DNA from: Nocardia asteroides
GTDB taxonomy: Bacteria > Actinomycetota > Actinomycetes > Mycobacteriales > Mycobacteriaceae
Direction: 5' to 3'
NCBI GenBank assembly: GCA_019930625.1
Contig: CP082844.1
Location: forward strand, 5,952,001-6,016,000
Length of the DNA: 64,000 bases
The position numbers were made by a program, and so were the translations under genes. The notes under the pieces were generated by a model that worked only from the letters and a program-made list of their open reading frames with translations, made no database searches and had not been told where the DNA came from. This document shows positions 1 to 12,604 of this stretch, one piece after another (the first letter of the stretch is position 1; every line of letters starts with the position of its first letter).

Positions 1-1154
1 TCGAGGTAGGAGATGACCTGCCGCACGGAGCGATGCATGCTGTACAGGTCGAGGCCGTAGAAGCCGGTGAGCGCTGCACCCCCATGACGTTGTTCGTCGT
101 TGTGCCGGCGCAGCCAGGAAACGAATTCCTGGACCACTGTGTTTCGCCACATCCATACGGGGAACCGTTCGAAGCCGCTCAGCGCGTGGGCCGCCGATTC
201 GTCCGTCCCGAGCCCGTGGACGTATCGGTCGACCCGGTGAGCATCGGGCCAGTCCGCTTCGGCCGCGACGCCGGTGAAACCTTTCGCGGTGATGAGCCAG
301 CGGGTGATCGCTGCTCGGGCGGAGTAGAACTCGTGGGTGCCGTGCGAACTCTCGCCGATGAGCACGAATTGTGCGTCGCCGACGAGATCCTCCAAGGCTT
401 CTTCGGATGGCACGCCTGCGGGAGCCGCGATCGCTGCCCTGCGTGCCGTCTCGACAGGGTCGGTCATGGTGGTCGAGGCCTCTGCCGGGGAAGTCGCGAG
501 TAGTTCCCGGACCTGTCCGTCGGTTACCTGGGCGAAGTTCCAGAATGAGTCGCCGACCGCGAGGAAGGGAGAGGGCATGCTCGCGCATACCATTTCGTCG
601 ACCAACGCCTCGAACTCCCGGCAGGTCGATTCCGGCGCCGCCGGAACGGCTACCACGATGCGCTTCGGCTCGCCCGCGGCGATCGACTGTACCGCGGCGA
701 ACATACTCGCGCCGGTGGCCAAGCCGTCGTCGACGAGGATCACGGTGCGGCCCGCCACGTCCATCGGTCGGCGGCCGCCGCGGTAGGCGGCCTCCCGCCG
801 CATCAACTCCCGTGCCTCGTCACGGGCGATGTCACGCACCTGTTCGGCGGTCAGGCGCATACCTCGGATAAGGTCGTCGTTCACCACGATCCGGCCGCCG
901 CTGGCCAGCGCGCCGATCGCGTATTCGGGATTCCCCGGTGCGCCGAGCTTGCGCACGATCAGCGTGTCGAGCGGGGCGCCGAGTGCGGCGGCGACCTCCC
1001 AGGCGACCGGGACACCGCCGCGAGCGAGACCGAGTACGACGACGTCAGGATTACCCCGGTAATGCTGGAGCAGTCCGGCGAGGACGCGACCGGCCTCGCG
1101 GCGGTCGCGGAAGATCGGTTGGGGTTCGTCACGGGTGATCGGCGCCGATGCCAT
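1..1154 (-). CDS. Phosphoribosyltransferase / erythromycin-esterase fusion, 3' end outside window
   Basis: The reading frame is open from an ATG at 1154 to the left edge, about 384 visible residues. Residues 1-215 look like a type I phosphoribosyltransferase, with the PRPP loop [13 protein letters not shown] near residues 137-149 and an earlier [12 protein letters not shown] segment. From about residue 240 an erythromycin-esterase-like domain begins, with [14 protein letters not shown] and a downstream ADWPDAHRV segment. The family hydrolyses esters or acts on unknown substrates, and this fusion order is known in actinobacteria, often near stress genes. The gene is partial only because the window ends. 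It is transcribed away from the next gene block. Physiological substrate unknown. Confidence 0.85.
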   Translation of the reverse strand, partial: MASAPITRDEPQPIFRDRREAGRVLAGLLQHYRGNPDVVVLGLARGGVPVAWEVAAALGAPLDTLIVRKLGAPGNPEYAIGALASGGRIVVNDDLIRGMRLTAEQVRDIARDEARELMRREAAYRGGRRPMDVAGRTVILVDDGLATGASMFAAVQSIAAGEPKRIVVAVPAAPESTCREFEALVDEMVCASMPSPFLAVGDSFWNFAQVTDGQVRELLATSPAEASTTMTDPVETARRAAIAAPAGVPSEEALEDLVGDAQFVLIGESSHGTHEFYSARAAITRWLITAKGFTGVAAEADWPDAHRVDRYVHGLGTDESAAHALSGFERFPVWMWRNTVVQEFVSWLRRHNDEQRHGGAALTGFYGLDLYSMHRSVRQVISYL

Positions 1155-1618
1155 GACGTGCTCCTCTCAGCGGATGGCGTCCGGGGCGCTCCGGGATCGC
1201 GCAGATCGCCAGGACACGTCCCGGGCGCGCATACCCACAAGCTTGCGCGTGAGCAGGCCACTGAGTGAGAGGCATCCTGCCCGCGCCGAATGGACCATGG
1301 TCACCGGTGCGGCGGACGCTCATGCCACAAGCCGGAATCGCAAGACCAACGGCGCTCCACTCGGCGACGATCAGATCTGCCCAGTGCGAGATGGCGAAGA
1401 ACACTGGGGTGTGGAAGGAGGTCTTCGATGATCGCGGCACGCCGGGCGTCCTGGGGAGACGGCTGGAGTCTCTCGGGACGAGGATGCCGCGAGGCACGGA
1501 AACACTTCACGATCCGTTTCGCTGTCCCCACATCCTCTTCCCGACAACTAGCGCGTCCTTGGTTCCTCCGGGTGTGGGAACACCAACGGCGCCGGTGTGC
1601 TGGAGCGGATCGGGGAAC
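1155..1618. other. Intergenic, no gene recognised
   Basis: About 460 bp between the esterase fusion start and the sulP stop. ORFs here have no recognisable motif and no convincing ribosome site. It presumably carries the promoter of the gene starting at 1154 and the 3' end of the sulP operon. Confidence 0.5.
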
Positions 1619-3277
1619 TCACGTGGTTTGTCCGGCAGGGTTCGGCGCACATCTGCGGGCGTGGGCGATGGCCTCGGGGGTGTGCTCGAAGATTTGCGCG
1701 TCGCCGCCGGTGGGCAAGGCGCCGATCGTGGCGAGGCGGCGACGATGATCCGCGCGCAGACCGGACATCAGGACGGTGATGTCGCGGTGTTCGAGTTTGC
1801 CGATCGCGTCTTTCAGCACCAGCGCGCCGGTGGTGTCCAAGGCGGTGATTCCGGACATGCGAAGGATGACCACGTGCACGTCGGACACTTCGGCCAGTTC
1901 CAGCAGGAACCGGTGAGCGGCGGCGAAGAACAAAGGCCCCTCGATGCGGTAGGCCACGATATGGTCGTGCAGCAGGTCGTGTTCCTCGGCCAGATGGTCG
2001 GTGGCGTCGGCTGGCATCCCGAGTGGGACCTGCTGTAGCCGGGCTTCTTTCGCGACCGACCGAAGAGCGAGCACGATGGCGATGCCGACGCCGACGGCGA
2101 CCGCGGTCACCAGGTCGAGGGCGACGGTGACGCCGAAGGTGATCGCCATGATGATCGCGTCGCCGCGCGAGGCACGGGCGATCGCGGTCAGCGACGCGGT
2201 CTCCACCATCCGGACGGTCGTCGCCAGCAGGACTCCCGCCAGGGCTGCCAGTGGGATTTCCGCCACCATGGGTGCGGCCAGGTAGATGATCGCGGCCAGC
2301 ACGGCGGCGTGGGTCAGCGCCGCGAGCCGGGTGCGCGCGCCGGAGCGGACGTTGACCGCGGTGCGGGCGATCGCGCCGGTGGCGGGCACACCACCGAACA
2401 TCGGGGCGGCGATGTTGGCCACCCCTTGGCCGAGCAGTTCACGATCGGGGTCGTGACGGGTGCCCACGGCCATCGCGTCGGCGGCGGTCGCCGACAGCAG
2501 TGATTCCAGTGCGGCGAGCGCCGCCACTGCCAGTGCAGGCGCGATCAATGACCCGAGCTGGTCGAGGTGCACGAATCCTATGGAGGGAGCCGGCAATCCG
2601 GTTGGGATCTGCCCGATCGGGGTCAAGTCGAGATCGAACACCCGCACTGCGACGGTGGCTGCGGCCACAGCGATCAGCGCGAACGGCAGCTTCGGCAGAT
2701 ACCGGCCACCGGCCAGGACTACCGCGGCTACCACCAGTGCGGTCGCCAGTGTCAGGTGGTGCGGGTGCGAAATGTATTGACACACCGCGTCGAATGCCGA
2801 CTGCCACACCTTCTCGCCCTCGGCGTGCTCGATCCGCAGCGCTGACGGGACCTGCTGCAGCGCGATGACCACCGCGATGCCGGCGGTGAAGCCCTCGATC
2901 ACCGGGGCCGGCATGTAGCGTACGGCCCGCCCGACCCCGGCAATTGCGAGCACTACGAGTACGAGACCGGCGAGCAGCCCTACGGCGAACACCCCGCCGG
3001 CGCCGTGCTGGCCGACGATCGGCACCAAGACCACCGTCATCGCGCCCGTGGGTCCGGACACTTGGAAGCGGGAGCCGCCGAACACCGCAGCGGTCGCGCC
3101 CGCGACGACGGCGGTCGCCAGTCCAGCGGCCGCGCCCAACCCGGAGGAGATTCCGAAGCCGAGCGCGAGCGGCAGCGCCACCAGCGCCACGATCAGACCC
3201 GACAGTAGGTCCGCGCCGGGCGCGCGCAGCGCGGCTTGCCAGTCCGACCAGCGCGGCAGTAATGCGAGCGCGTTCAC
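1619..3277 (-). CDS. SulP family anion transporter with STAS domain
   Basis: A 552-residue membrane protein starting at GTG 3277, which overlaps the pckG stop in a GTGA arrangement; an upstream in-frame extension is antisense-type sequence inside pckG. Residues 1 to about 420 form many hydrophobic segments with SulP-type glycine-rich helices. About residues 440-545 form a STAS domain, with the conserved DTTGALVL loop at the usual phosphorylation-loop position. SulP proteins move sulfate, bicarbonate or dicarboxylates at the cytoplasmic membrane, and the substrate cannot be read from sequence. Translational coupling to PEP carboxykinase makes bicarbonate or a C4 acid a reasonable guess alongside sulfate. 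Confidence 0.88.
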   Translation of the reverse strand: MNALALLPRWSDWQAALRAPGADLLSGLIVALVALPLALGFGISSGLGAAAGLATAVVAGATAAVFGGSRFQVSGPTGAMTVVLVPIVGQHGAGGVFAVGLLAGLVLVVLAIAGVGRAVRYMPAPVIEGFTAGIAVVIALQQVPSALRIEHAEGEKVWQSAFDAVCQYISHPHHLTLATALVVAAVVLAGGRYLPKLPFALIAVAAATVAVRVFDLDLTPIGQIPTGLPAPSIGFVHLDQLGSLIAPALAVAALAALESLLSATAADAMAVGTRHDPDRELLGQGVANIAAPMFGGVPATGAIARTAVNVRSGARTRLAALTHAAVLAAIIYLAAPMVAEIPLAALAGVLLATTVRMVETASLTAIARASRGDAIIMAITFGVTVALDLVTAVAVGVGIAIVLALRSVAKEARLQQVPLGMPADATDHLAEEHDLLHDHIVAYRIEGPLFFAAAHRFLLELAEVSDVHVVILRMSGITALDTTGALVLKDAIGKLEHRDITVLMSGLRADHRRRLATIGALPTGGDAQIFEHTPEAIAHARRCAPNPAGQTT

Positions 3278-5106
3278 AGCGCCCTGGCCAGACGCATCTT
3301 CAGCGCGGCCAACTGCGCACGCAGCCGGTCGGGCAGCCGATTGCCGCCGATGGTGGCGTACCACTCGTCGATCGACGTGGTCTCGGCCACCCACTCGTCG
3401 ATGTCGACGGCCAGCGCCGCGGTAGCCAGTCTCCGGGCTCGCTCCGACAGGCCGGTCAGGTCCAGGGCGTCCGCAGTGGGCACGAACCCGATCGGTGTCT
3501 CCACGGCGTCGGCGGCACCGTCCAGGCGCTGGAGGGCCCACTCGAGTACACGCATGTTGTCGCCGAAGCCGGGCCACAGGAAGCTGCCGTCGGCGCCACG
3601 TCGGAACCAGTTGACCTGGAATATCTTCGGCAGCTTCGCGGGATCGGCGTCGGCGCCGATTTTCAGCCAGTGCGCAAAGTAGTCGCCGACGTGGTAGCCG
3701 AGGAACGGCAGCATCGCCATCGGATCCCGCCGCACCACACCCACCGCTCCAGCCGCCGCCGCGGTGGTCTCCGACGACAGCACCGACGCGGTGAACACCC
3801 CGTGTTCCCAGTCGAAGGTCTCAGTCACCAGCGGGACTGTCGTCTTGCGGCGGCCGCCGAAGAAGATGGCCGAGATCGGCACCCCAGCCGGGTCGTTCCA
3901 CTCCGCCGCCACCGACGGGCACTGCTCGATCGGGGTGCAGTAGCGGGAGTTCGGATGCGCGGCAGGGGTTCCCGACTCAGGGGTCCAGTCCTGGCCGTGC
4001 CAGTCGATGAGGTGCCCGGGCGGAGCGTCGGTCAAGCCCTCCCACCACACGTCACCGGCGTCCGTGCGCGCGGTGTTGGTGAAGATCGAATTACCGGCAT
4101 CGATCGTAGCGATCGCGTTCGGGTTGGTCTGCTCGCCGGTTCCCGGGGCGACGCCGAAGAACCCCGCCTCCGGGTTCACCGCGTACAACCGGCCGTCGGC
4201 GCCGAAGCGCATCCAGGCGATGTCGTCGCCGATCGTCTCCGCAGTCCAGCCGGGCAGGGCGGGTTCGAGCATGGCGAGGTTGGTCTTACCGCACGAGGAC
4301 GGGAAGGCGGCCGCGATGTAGTGGATCTTTCCCTGCGGTGTGGTGAGTTTGAGGATCAGCATGTGCTCGGCCAGCCACCCCTCGTCACGGCCGAGCACCG
4401 AGGCGATCCGCAGCGCGAAACACTTCTTGCCCAAAAGCGCGTTACCGCCGTAGCCGGAGCCGTAACTCCAGATCTCCCGGCGTTCCGGGAAATGTGAGAT
4501 GTACTTGGTCGAATCGCACGGCCACGGCACATCCACCTGGCCTTCTCCCAGTGGAGCGCCCACCGAGTGCAGGCACTTCACGAAGCCCGTCCCGTCGCTG
4601 AGTTTGTCCCACACGGGTGTGCCGGAGCGGGTCATGATTTGCATCGCCACCGCCACATACTCCGAATCGGTGGCCTGCACACCGTATTTCGGATCTTCGG
4701 CATCCAACGGTCCCATGCAGAACGCGATCACATACATCGTCCGTCCCGCCATGGCCCCGCGGTAGTGCTCGGTCATCACCGTGCGCATGTCCAGCGGATC
4801 GACCCAGTTGTTGGTCGGGCCGGCGTCCTCGCGATCTTCCGAGCAGATGAAGGTGCGGTCTTCCACCCGCGCCACATCGTCGGGATCGGACACGCACCAG
4901 AAGGAGTTCGGCTTTGCCGCAAGCGGCACGAAGGTGCCCTTCTCGACCAGCAGCCCCGTGAGTCGGTCCCACTCTCCTCTAGAGCCGTCGCAGAAAACGA
5001 TGCGATCGGGTGCGGTCAACTCCGCGACTTCGGCGACCCACGTCAGGATGCCCTCATGCTCGGTCGGTGCCTGCGCGCTCTCGGCAACGTCCAGGTGGCT
5101 GGTCAC
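3274..5106 (-). CDS. pckG: Phosphoenolpyruvate carboxykinase (GTP)
   Basis: A 610-residue protein of normal length for GTP-dependent PEPCK, which interconverts oxaloacetate + GTP with PEP + CO2 + GDP. The P-loop with the hyper-reactive cysteine, [12 protein letters not shown], lies near residues 268-279, followed by a [10 protein letters not shown] metal/nucleotide segment. The start is GTG at 5106, with AGGAGC about 9 nt upstream. The 93-bp leader toward arsR is AT-rich (roughly 5131-5160), unlike its surroundings, and may hold an operator. It lies in an apparent operon arsR-pckG-sulP, so gluconeogenic or anaplerotic flux seems to be under the ArsR-type protein. Confidence 0.97.
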   Translation of the reverse strand: MTSHLDVAESAQAPTEHEGILTWVAEVAELTAPDRIVFCDGSRGEWDRLTGLLVEKGTFVPLAAKPNSFWCVSDPDDVARVEDRTFICSEDREDAGPTNNWVDPLDMRTVMTEHYRGAMAGRTMYVIAFCMGPLDAEDPKYGVQATDSEYVAVAMQIMTRSGTPVWDKLSDGTGFVKCLHSVGAPLGEGQVDVPWPCDSTKYISHFPERREIWSYGSGYGGNALLGKKCFALRIASVLGRDEGWLAEHMLILKLTTPQGKIHYIAAAFPSSCGKTNLAMLEPALPGWTAETIGDDIAWMRFGADGRLYAVNPEAGFFGVAPGTGEQTNPNAIATIDAGNSIFTNTARTDAGDVWWEGLTDAPPGHLIDWHGQDWTPESGTPAAHPNSRYCTPIEQCPSVAAEWNDPAGVPISAIFFGGRRKTTVPLVTETFDWEHGVFTASVLSSETTAAAAGAVGVVRRDPMAMLPFLGYHVGDYFAHWLKIGADADPAKLPKIFQVNWFRRGADGSFLWPGFGDNMRVLEWALQRLDGAADAVETPIGFVPTADALDLTGLSERARRLATAALAVDIDEWVAETTSIDEWYATIGGNRLPDRLRAQLAALKMRLARAL

Positions 5107-5199
5107 GACGAATCGCTCCTTCGAAAACTGCTAGGTTTTTAGTTTAGAAAAATTGCAATCAGCTACCGAGCGGAAGCGGCATTCTTATAAATGGCGAGG

Positions 5200-5535
5200 T
5201 CAGGCGGGTTCTTCCAGGGCTTCGACCTGACCGGCGACTACGCCGGTGAGAATGGCCCGTGCGACCGCTAGAAGCTCGGCGACCTCGGGAGTGGTCAATT
5301 CGTAGGTCACCGAGAGGCCTTCACGGCGAGCGGTCACCAGTCCGGCGCGCCGGAGGATCGACAACTGCTGGGACAAGTTGGCCGCCTCTATCCCGATCTC
5401 GGTCAACATCTCCGAAACTGCGTGCTCACGCTGACTGAGTAGCTCGAGCACGCGCACCCGCACCGGATGCCCGAGTGTTCTGAAGAAGTCGGCCTTCATC
5501 TGATAGAGCGGCCGCTGCAGTCCTGGCATCGCCAC
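5200..5535 (-). CDS. ArsR-family winged-helix regulator without cysteines
   Basis: A small winged-helix repressor of about 111 residues, with a typical ArsR recognition region (SEMLTEIGIEAANLSQQLSILRRAG) and a wing ending in GLSVTYELTTPEV. It has no cysteine, so the classic thiolate metal-sensing mechanism is not available. A GGAGG at 5541-5545 fits a GTG start at 5535 or ATG at 5529. It lies upstream of pckG and sulP in the same direction, and an inverted repeat upstream (5583-5600) suggests autoregulation. The effector is unknown; a metabolite or anion is possible. Confidence 0.85.
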   Translation of the reverse strand: MAMPGLQRPLYQMKADFFRTLGHPVRVRVLELLSQREHAVSEMLTEIGIEAANLSQQLSILRRAGLVTARREGLSVTYELTTPEVAELLAVARAILTGVVAGQVEALEEPA

Positions 5536-5582
5536 CACTCCCTCCGGTTCCCGGCGAAGCGGTATCGGTATCCACCGCCTTA

Positions 5583-5600
5583 TTTGCAGAGTTTAGCAAA
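5583..5600. promoter_or_regulatory. Candidate ArsR operator upstream of the arsR-pckG-sulP operon
   Basis: TTTGC at 5583-5587 and GCAAA at 5596-5600 form an inverted repeat with an 8-nt spacer in an AT-rich island, about 50 bp upstream of the arsR start. Size and position fit an ArsR-family operator. Binding is inferred. Confidence 0.45.
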
Positions 5601-5950
5601 CAATGCTTTTGGCAATTCGGGGGACCGTCCTCGGACCAGGACCTCCTCGCTGCACGCGGTCTCGTCGCGGTCAGCACCACGATCGAGCGGCCGCACCTCA
5701 GTCGAGAGAATGCGCCCACCCATGTGATCCGGTGACGACGAACAGTGCGTCGTGGCTTCCGTGATGATGCAGTCGTCGCGGGCCCTGGCCATGCTGGCCG
5801 AGTCACGGCTGCTGGGATTCGCTGCGGTGCGCCTCCCCGGGGCGAACGGCCTCCGCATTCGGGAATTGCGGCCCTGTTCAGGAGGTGCCCGGGTCGGTTT
5901 TCCTGAGACGAATCCGCTCGTCGGAAGGAGCTGTTCGGGAAGGAGCGGGC
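5601..5950. other. Divergent intergenic region, no gene recognised
   Basis: About 350 bp between the arsR operator and the P-type ATPase start. It should contain the ATPase promoter. No supported ORF was found. Confidence 0.4.
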
Positions 5951-8335
5951 GTGTCCGGAACGAATTCGATGATCGAGCAGTGGTCCGGACGGGCCGCTGT
6001 GTGGGTGGGGCCGGTGCTGGTGTCGGCGACGGTGGCCGCCCTGATGTCCGGACTGGTGTTCTGGCTACTCGGGCTGCGGGAAGTCGCTGAGGGTTGCTGG
6101 ATCGCGGCCACGGTGGTGGCGGTCGTGCCTGCGGTGTGGTGGATGGTCACCACGCTGCTGCGGGGTCGGGTCGGGGTGGATTTGATCGCGGTGTTGTCGC
6201 TGGTGGGCACCTTGCTGGTGCACGAGTATCTCGCTGGTGCGCTGATCGCTGTGATGTTGGCGACCGGTCGCGCACTGGACGCGGCGGCCGAGCGACGCGC
6301 GTCGCACGATCTGAGGTCTCTGCTCGAGCATGCACCGCGTTCGGCACGCCGCCGTGTCGGCGCCGAGGTGAACGTGATCGCGTTGGACGAGGTCGCCGTC
6401 GATGACGTGCTTTTGGTGGCGCCCGGCGAGGTGGTGCCGGTCGACGGGCGGGTGCTCGACACAGTGGCCGTACTGGACGAATCGGTGCTCACCGGCGAGC
6501 CGTTGCAGGTCGAGCGGGGGATCAGCGAACCGGTGCGCAGCGGTGTCGTGAATGCCGGCGCCTCCTTCGAAATCCGTGCGACCGCGACCGCGGCGGACAG
6601 CACCTACGCCGGAATCGTGCGGCTGGCTCGAGAAGCCGGCGCCGAGAACGCCCCCGTGATCCGGTTGGCCGACAGGTACGCGGCCTGGTTTCTGCCCTTG
6701 ACGCTGCTCGTGGCCGGGGCGGCGTGGCTGTTGAGCGGGTCGGCGGTGCGCGCGGTCGCGGTCCTCGTCGTGGCCACCCCGTGTCCGCTGTTGTTGGCCG
6801 CGCCGGTGGCTATCGTGTCGGGGCTGTCGCGGGCCTCCCGCCAGGGGGTCGTGATCCGCAGCGGCGGTGCGCTGGAGAACCTCGGCCACGCGACCACACT
6901 TGTCATGGACAAGACCGGAACGCTCACCGCGGGCCGGCCCGCGGTAGTCGAGGTGATCGCCGCCCCTGGCCAGGACGCGGCCGAGGCATTGCGGCTGGCC
7001 GCGTCGGTTGACCAACTGTCGCCTCATGTGCTGGCCGAGGCGATCGTTACCGAGGCGCTGGCTCGCGACGCGGCGCTGTCGCTGCCCACCGCTGTCAAAG
7101 AACAGCCTGGCCGCGGCATCTCCGGCATCGTCGAGGGCCACCGCGTCGAGGTGGGCAAACTGCCTGATTCGGCGACGGGATCCGAGTGGGCGCGTGCGGT
7201 GGACAGCCGAGCGCGCTTGGACTCCGCGGCGATCGCGTGGATCGTCGTCGACGAGGAGCTTCTCGGGGCGGTTCTGCTGCGCGATCCGTTGCGGCGGCAC
7301 GCGCCGCGAACGATCCGCAGACTGCGCGAGGCGGGGTTGAACCGGCTGGTGATGCTCACCGGCGATCGCCTCGAACCGGCCCGCGAGGTCGCCGCCGTGC
7401 TCGGCCTCGACGAGGTGTACGCGGGGCAGAGTCCCGCCGACAAGGTCGCCGCGGTGCGCGGCGAACGCGAGCGCGCGGTGACGGTCATGGTCGGTGACGG
7501 TGTCAACGATGCTCCCGCCTTGGCGGCCGCGACTGTCGGTGTGGCGATGGGCGCACGCGGGTCCACCGCTTCTTCGGAGGCCGCCGACATCGTGCTCACC
7601 ACCGACCGGCTCGACCGGCTCGCCGACGCCATGGACACCGCCCGCTGGTCGCGCCGTATCGCCGTGCAAAGCGCCGTGGTCGGGATGAGCCTGTCACTGC
7701 TGGCGATGATCGTGGCCGCCGCCGGGCTGCTCCCGCCCGCCACTGGTGCACTGCTGCAAGAGGTCATCGATGTGGCGGTGATCCTCAACGCGCTGCGAGC
7801 GCTACGGGGCAGTCCAGCCGCTCGCACCGAAGTGGCCGCGGCGACAGAGGAATTGCTGCACCGCTTCGCGGGTGAACACGAGACTCTGCGTGAGATGCTC
7901 ACGCTGTTGCGTACCGCCGCTGACCGGCTCGCCACCGCCAACGATCCCGCGGCCCTGGCCGCTGTCGAGGACGCCAACCGCTTCCTGGTGACCGATCTGC
8001 TGCCCCACGAACGCGCCGAGGAAACCCTGCTCTACCCGGCGCTGGCCGGCCCGCTCGGCAGCACCGAGGCCACCGCGACGATGAGCCGCGCCCACGCCGA
8101 GATCCAGCGGCTCACCACCCGCGTCGGCGCCCACCTCGAACGCGCCCACGCCGCGGGCGCCATCACCGGCGACCAGATCGACGACCTACTCGCCTGCCTC
8201 TACGGCCTGCACACCTTGCTGCAGCTGCACTTCCTGCAGGAGGAGGAGAACTATTTCACCCTCACCGACGACGACCAACCCGAGAACATTCCGGCCTCTC
8301 AGCAGCCTCACCCCCACGAACCCCTGCGGCGATGA
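5951..8335 (+). CDS. P1B-type metal ATPase with C-terminal hemerythrin (HHE) domain
   Basis: A protein of about 794 residues. GTG 5951 is chosen because GGAAGGAG ends 6 nt upstream; ATG 5969 is an alternative. The P-type core has the membrane motif TPCPLLLA (Cys 278), the phosphorylation site DKTGT (Asp 320) and the hinge GDGVNDAPAL near 515. The usual SEHP signature appears as SPHVLA, keeping His but not Pro. No N-terminal heavy-metal-associated domain is present. Residues about 635-790 form a hemerythrin-type four-helix segment with the expected His/Glu positions (GEHETLRE, LLPHERAEE, RAHAEIQ, LQLHFLQEEEN). It probably exports a transition metal, with the C-terminal domain as an iron/oxygen or metal sensor. 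The metal is not predictable. Confidence 0.92.
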   Translation: MSGTNSMIEQWSGRAAVWVGPVLVSATVAALMSGLVFWLLGLREVAEGCWIAATVVAVVPAVWWMVTTLLRGRVGVDLIAVLSLVGTLLVHEYLAGALIAVMLATGRALDAAAERRASHDLRSLLEHAPRSARRRVGAEVNVIALDEVAVDDVLLVAPGEVVPVDGRVLDTVAVLDESVLTGEPLQVERGISEPVRSGVVNAGASFEIRATATAADSTYAGIVRLAREAGAENAPVIRLADRYAAWFLPLTLLVAGAAWLLSGSAVRAVAVLVVATPCPLLLAAPVAIVSGLSRASRQGVVIRSGGALENLGHATTLVMDKTGTLTAGRPAVVEVIAAPGQDAAEALRLAASVDQLSPHVLAEAIVTEALARDAALSLPTAVKEQPGRGISGIVEGHRVEVGKLPDSATGSEWARAVDSRARLDSAAIAWIVVDEELLGAVLLRDPLRRHAPRTIRRLREAGLNRLVMLTGDRLEPAREVAAVLGLDEVYAGQSPADKVAAVRGERERAVTVMVGDGVNDAPALAAATVGVAMGARGSTASSEAADIVLTTDRLDRLADAMDTARWSRRIAVQSAVVGMSLSLLAMIVAAAGLLPPATGALLQEVIDVAVILNALRALRGSPAARTEVAAATEELLHRFAGEHETLREMLTLLRTAADRLATANDPAALAAVEDANRFLVTDLLPHERAEETLLYPALAGPLGSTEATATMSRAHAEIQRLTTRVGAHLERAHAAGAITGDQIDDLLACLYGLHTLLQLHFLQEEENYFTLTDDDQPENIPASQQPHPHEPLRR

Positions 8336-8340
8336 CGCCG

Positions 8341-8556
8341 TCACCTGGAGCGGGCGCAGGTACCTGATCCCGCGCGCGGCTGCGGTAGGCGCTCGATCAG
8401 CCGGCGAGGTCGATCGTCCCCCCGAGAAATTCCGTTGGCCGCGACGGAGAGCAGTGTCCGTTCCCGCAGTCGCGCCTCGTTCAGTTCTTCCTCGGGCACA
8501 CCGTGCAGAACGGCTTTCGCAGGGACGTGGGCTTCATCGATGCCGGTGAGGATCAC
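8341..8556 (-). CDS. Small hypothetical protein
   Basis: A 71-codon ORF starting at GTG 8556. It overlaps the stop of the preceding decayed frame as GTGA and has AGGAG about 9 nt upstream. The product is charged and not recognised. It is the last member of the csoR-DUF2892 unit, and coupling and codon use are the only support. Confidence 0.4.
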   Translation of the reverse strand: MILTGIDEAHVPAKAVLHGVPEEELNEARLRERTLLSVAANGISRGDDRPRRLIERLPQPRAGSGTCARSR

Positions 8557-8897
8557 CGGGGAGAACTCCTTTTGGAACGGTGCATGGTCAAGCTCTGGAC
8601 GTGTCCGGGTTTCGCCTGGTTCTCGTCCAGTGCGCGGGCGTTGATTTCGCGCTCGGCAAGGGCGCGGACCAGCTGGCTGCGGTCGACGGTGTGTGCCGAC
8701 CGGTATTCGAGTGCGGATTCCTGGCCTTCCTCCAGGTCGTGTCAGGCCGGTGAGCGCGCCGAATGCCTGTTCGGATATGGCGTTTCGGGCCAGATCGACG
8801 GCTTTTCGAGACTGGTCGCGTAGAGGATCGTGGCGAGCTCGAGGTTCGTGGCGTGATCCGCTTTCTCCTCGGTCCGGGCGCGGTCACGAGAGGTCAC
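8553..8897 (-). pseudogene. Decayed small helical protein gene
   Basis: A GTG start at 8897 overlaps the DUF2892 stop (GTGA). The frame reads well to about residue 31, then a coherent helical stretch continues in another frame, and the last 60 residues return to the first frame after an in-frame TGA. Two compensating frameshifts around 8740-8810 best explain this. The reconstructed protein is charged and helical and not recognised. A sequencing error cannot be excluded. Confidence 0.45.
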
Positions 8898-9142
8898 GTT
8901 CGGAGTGTCGGGCAGTAGTCGGCCGGCCCGGCGGGAACACCGAGCCGCCGCAGCAGCAATGTCACCGGACACCATCCGACGGCGCTGTAGAGAAGCAGGT
9001 TCGCGCCGACCAACCCGGTGAAGATCAGCCACCATGGCGAGAACATCGCGGCCAGTAGCGCACTGATCAGCACGAACGTACCTGCCAGCAGCGGCACGAC
9101 GCGTGCGATGGACCAGCCGTGATGTCGAGATACTTGCCGCAT
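8894..9142 (-). CDS. DUF2892 / YgaP-like small membrane protein
   Basis: An 82-residue protein with two hydrophobic helices and the C-terminal GWCPVT...LGVP pattern typical of the YgaP-type DUF2892 membrane module, which elsewhere is attached to rhodanese domains. ATG 9142 is chosen because GAAGGA sits 7 nt upstream; upstream ATG and TTG codons lie too close to that site. It follows csoR directly. The family association with sulfane sulfur fits the CstR-like features of the neighbouring regulator. Confidence 0.75.
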   Translation of the reverse strand: MRQVSRHHGWSIARVVPLLAGTFVLISALLAAMFSPWWLIFTGLVGANLLLYSAVGWCPVTLLLRRLGVPAGPADYCPTLRT

Positions 9143-9173
9143 GTGCATGTCCTTCAATCCGTCGGGGTGCTGT

Positions 9174-11686
<2,513 letters not shown>

Positions 11687-11700
11687 GAGTTCCTCCTTGT

Positions 11701-11716
11701 ATACCCCCTGGGGTAT
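11701..11716. promoter_or_regulatory. CsoR-family operator 1 upstream of mmpL
   Basis: ATACCCCCTGGGGTAT, a near-perfect palindrome, begins 15 bp upstream of the mmpL start codon. It is likely bound by the repressor encoded at 9174-9443. Confidence 0.78.
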
Positions 11717-11734
11717 GCAGATTCAAGTACTAAG

Positions 11735-11750
11735 ATACCCCAGGGGGTAT
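11735..11750. promoter_or_regulatory. CsoR-family operator 2 upstream of mmpL
   Basis: ATACCCCAGGGGGTAT, same class as the previous site and 34 bp away centre to centre (about three helical turns), which suggests cooperative occupancy. Confidence 0.78.
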
Positions 11751-12604
11751 TAGAAGAAAAGGTGGCTCCCCACAGGCGGGCGCATCTGGGGGCCACGAGA
11801 GCGGTGCCGGTGGAACTTCGATCGCGCCGCGGATCGGCTGATTTCGGAAACGGTCGCTGTTGACCACGCCCGATGGTCAGGAGTGCCATCCCCAGATCCG
11901 CCGACCGTCAGATGGCCGTTGAGCCCTCATCCGGCCGGGCTGGCATACCGGTCGGGCCAGGCTGAAGCGGCCATGCCGCATGAGGCGATGGTCGCCTACT
12001 CGATACTCGCCATGCTGATTGATGGTTGCGGACGGGCCCGCCATTCCCGTCCAACGTCACCGGCTCGTCCTCGAGCAGCCGGGTGATGAATAGCGGAACG
12101 TCTTCTCCGAAGCTCCACCGGACCGAAGTTTGTTGCAGTCAGGAACCGGCAGGCGACCGCGTCGGAGCTGACGGACGTGGCCGAAGGTGAACGGCCGCAG
12201 GAACGATCCAACGTGGATGGCGCGGAGGCCCGGGCGAAGACCCGCCCCATCACGCCGTGCCGCGGCAGCGTCATGTCATCGATCGAGTCGGCACCGCAGA
12301 CCATCCACCGCCAGCGATGCGACCTTAACCCCAGCGTTCGCGCCCTTGTCGACACGCTCAGTTGTTGCCGCGACGGCTCATCCACTACGAAATAGGCCGC
12401 GCGCAATGTATCCCTTGAGCGTGCGTTGGTAGAGCAAACAAACTCGAGCAGATTGAGTTCCGGGTATGCCAACCCGAGCCGAGCGGTTAGCGACAGGCAC
12501 TTCGGCACCGCGAATCTCTCGTGGGCAAGCACCAGTGACGCTGCGACGAGCGATCGACATGATCCATCAGAGGTGATTCTCCCGCAGCCTGCGAACAAGC
12601 TCGG
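11751..12604. other. Mostly non-coding debris upstream of mmpL
   Basis: No intact gene seen. Long ORFs here have arginine/serine-rich translations without motifs. A short stretch reading like the C-terminal part of an NDP-sugar epimerase is listed separately. Confidence 0.4.
12030..12143 (-). pseudogene. Possible NAD-dependent epimerase fragment
   Basis: Between stops, one frame reads GEDVPLFITRLLEDEPVTL followed by DGNGG, resembling the segment of sugar epimerases that precedes the Gly-Asp-Gly turn. Only about 35 residues support it, so this is a weak call. Confidence 0.22.

Noticed and set aside
1265..2038. 257-codon plus-strand ORF
   Set aside because: Mostly antisense to sulP, with repetitive Gly/Val/Gln translation typical of GC-rich shadows.
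2944..4497. 517-codon plus-strand ORF opposite pckG
   Set aside because: Arg/Val-rich shadow of a highly conserved PEPCK gene on the other strand; no motif.
6065..7669. 534-codon minus-strand ORF opposite the P-type ATPase
   Set aside because: Antisense to well-conserved ATPase motifs; no domain features.
11996..12598. 200-codon minus-strand ORF
   Set aside because: No motif or start site; composition is Ser/Arg/Ala-rich, as expected for non-coding high-GC DNA.
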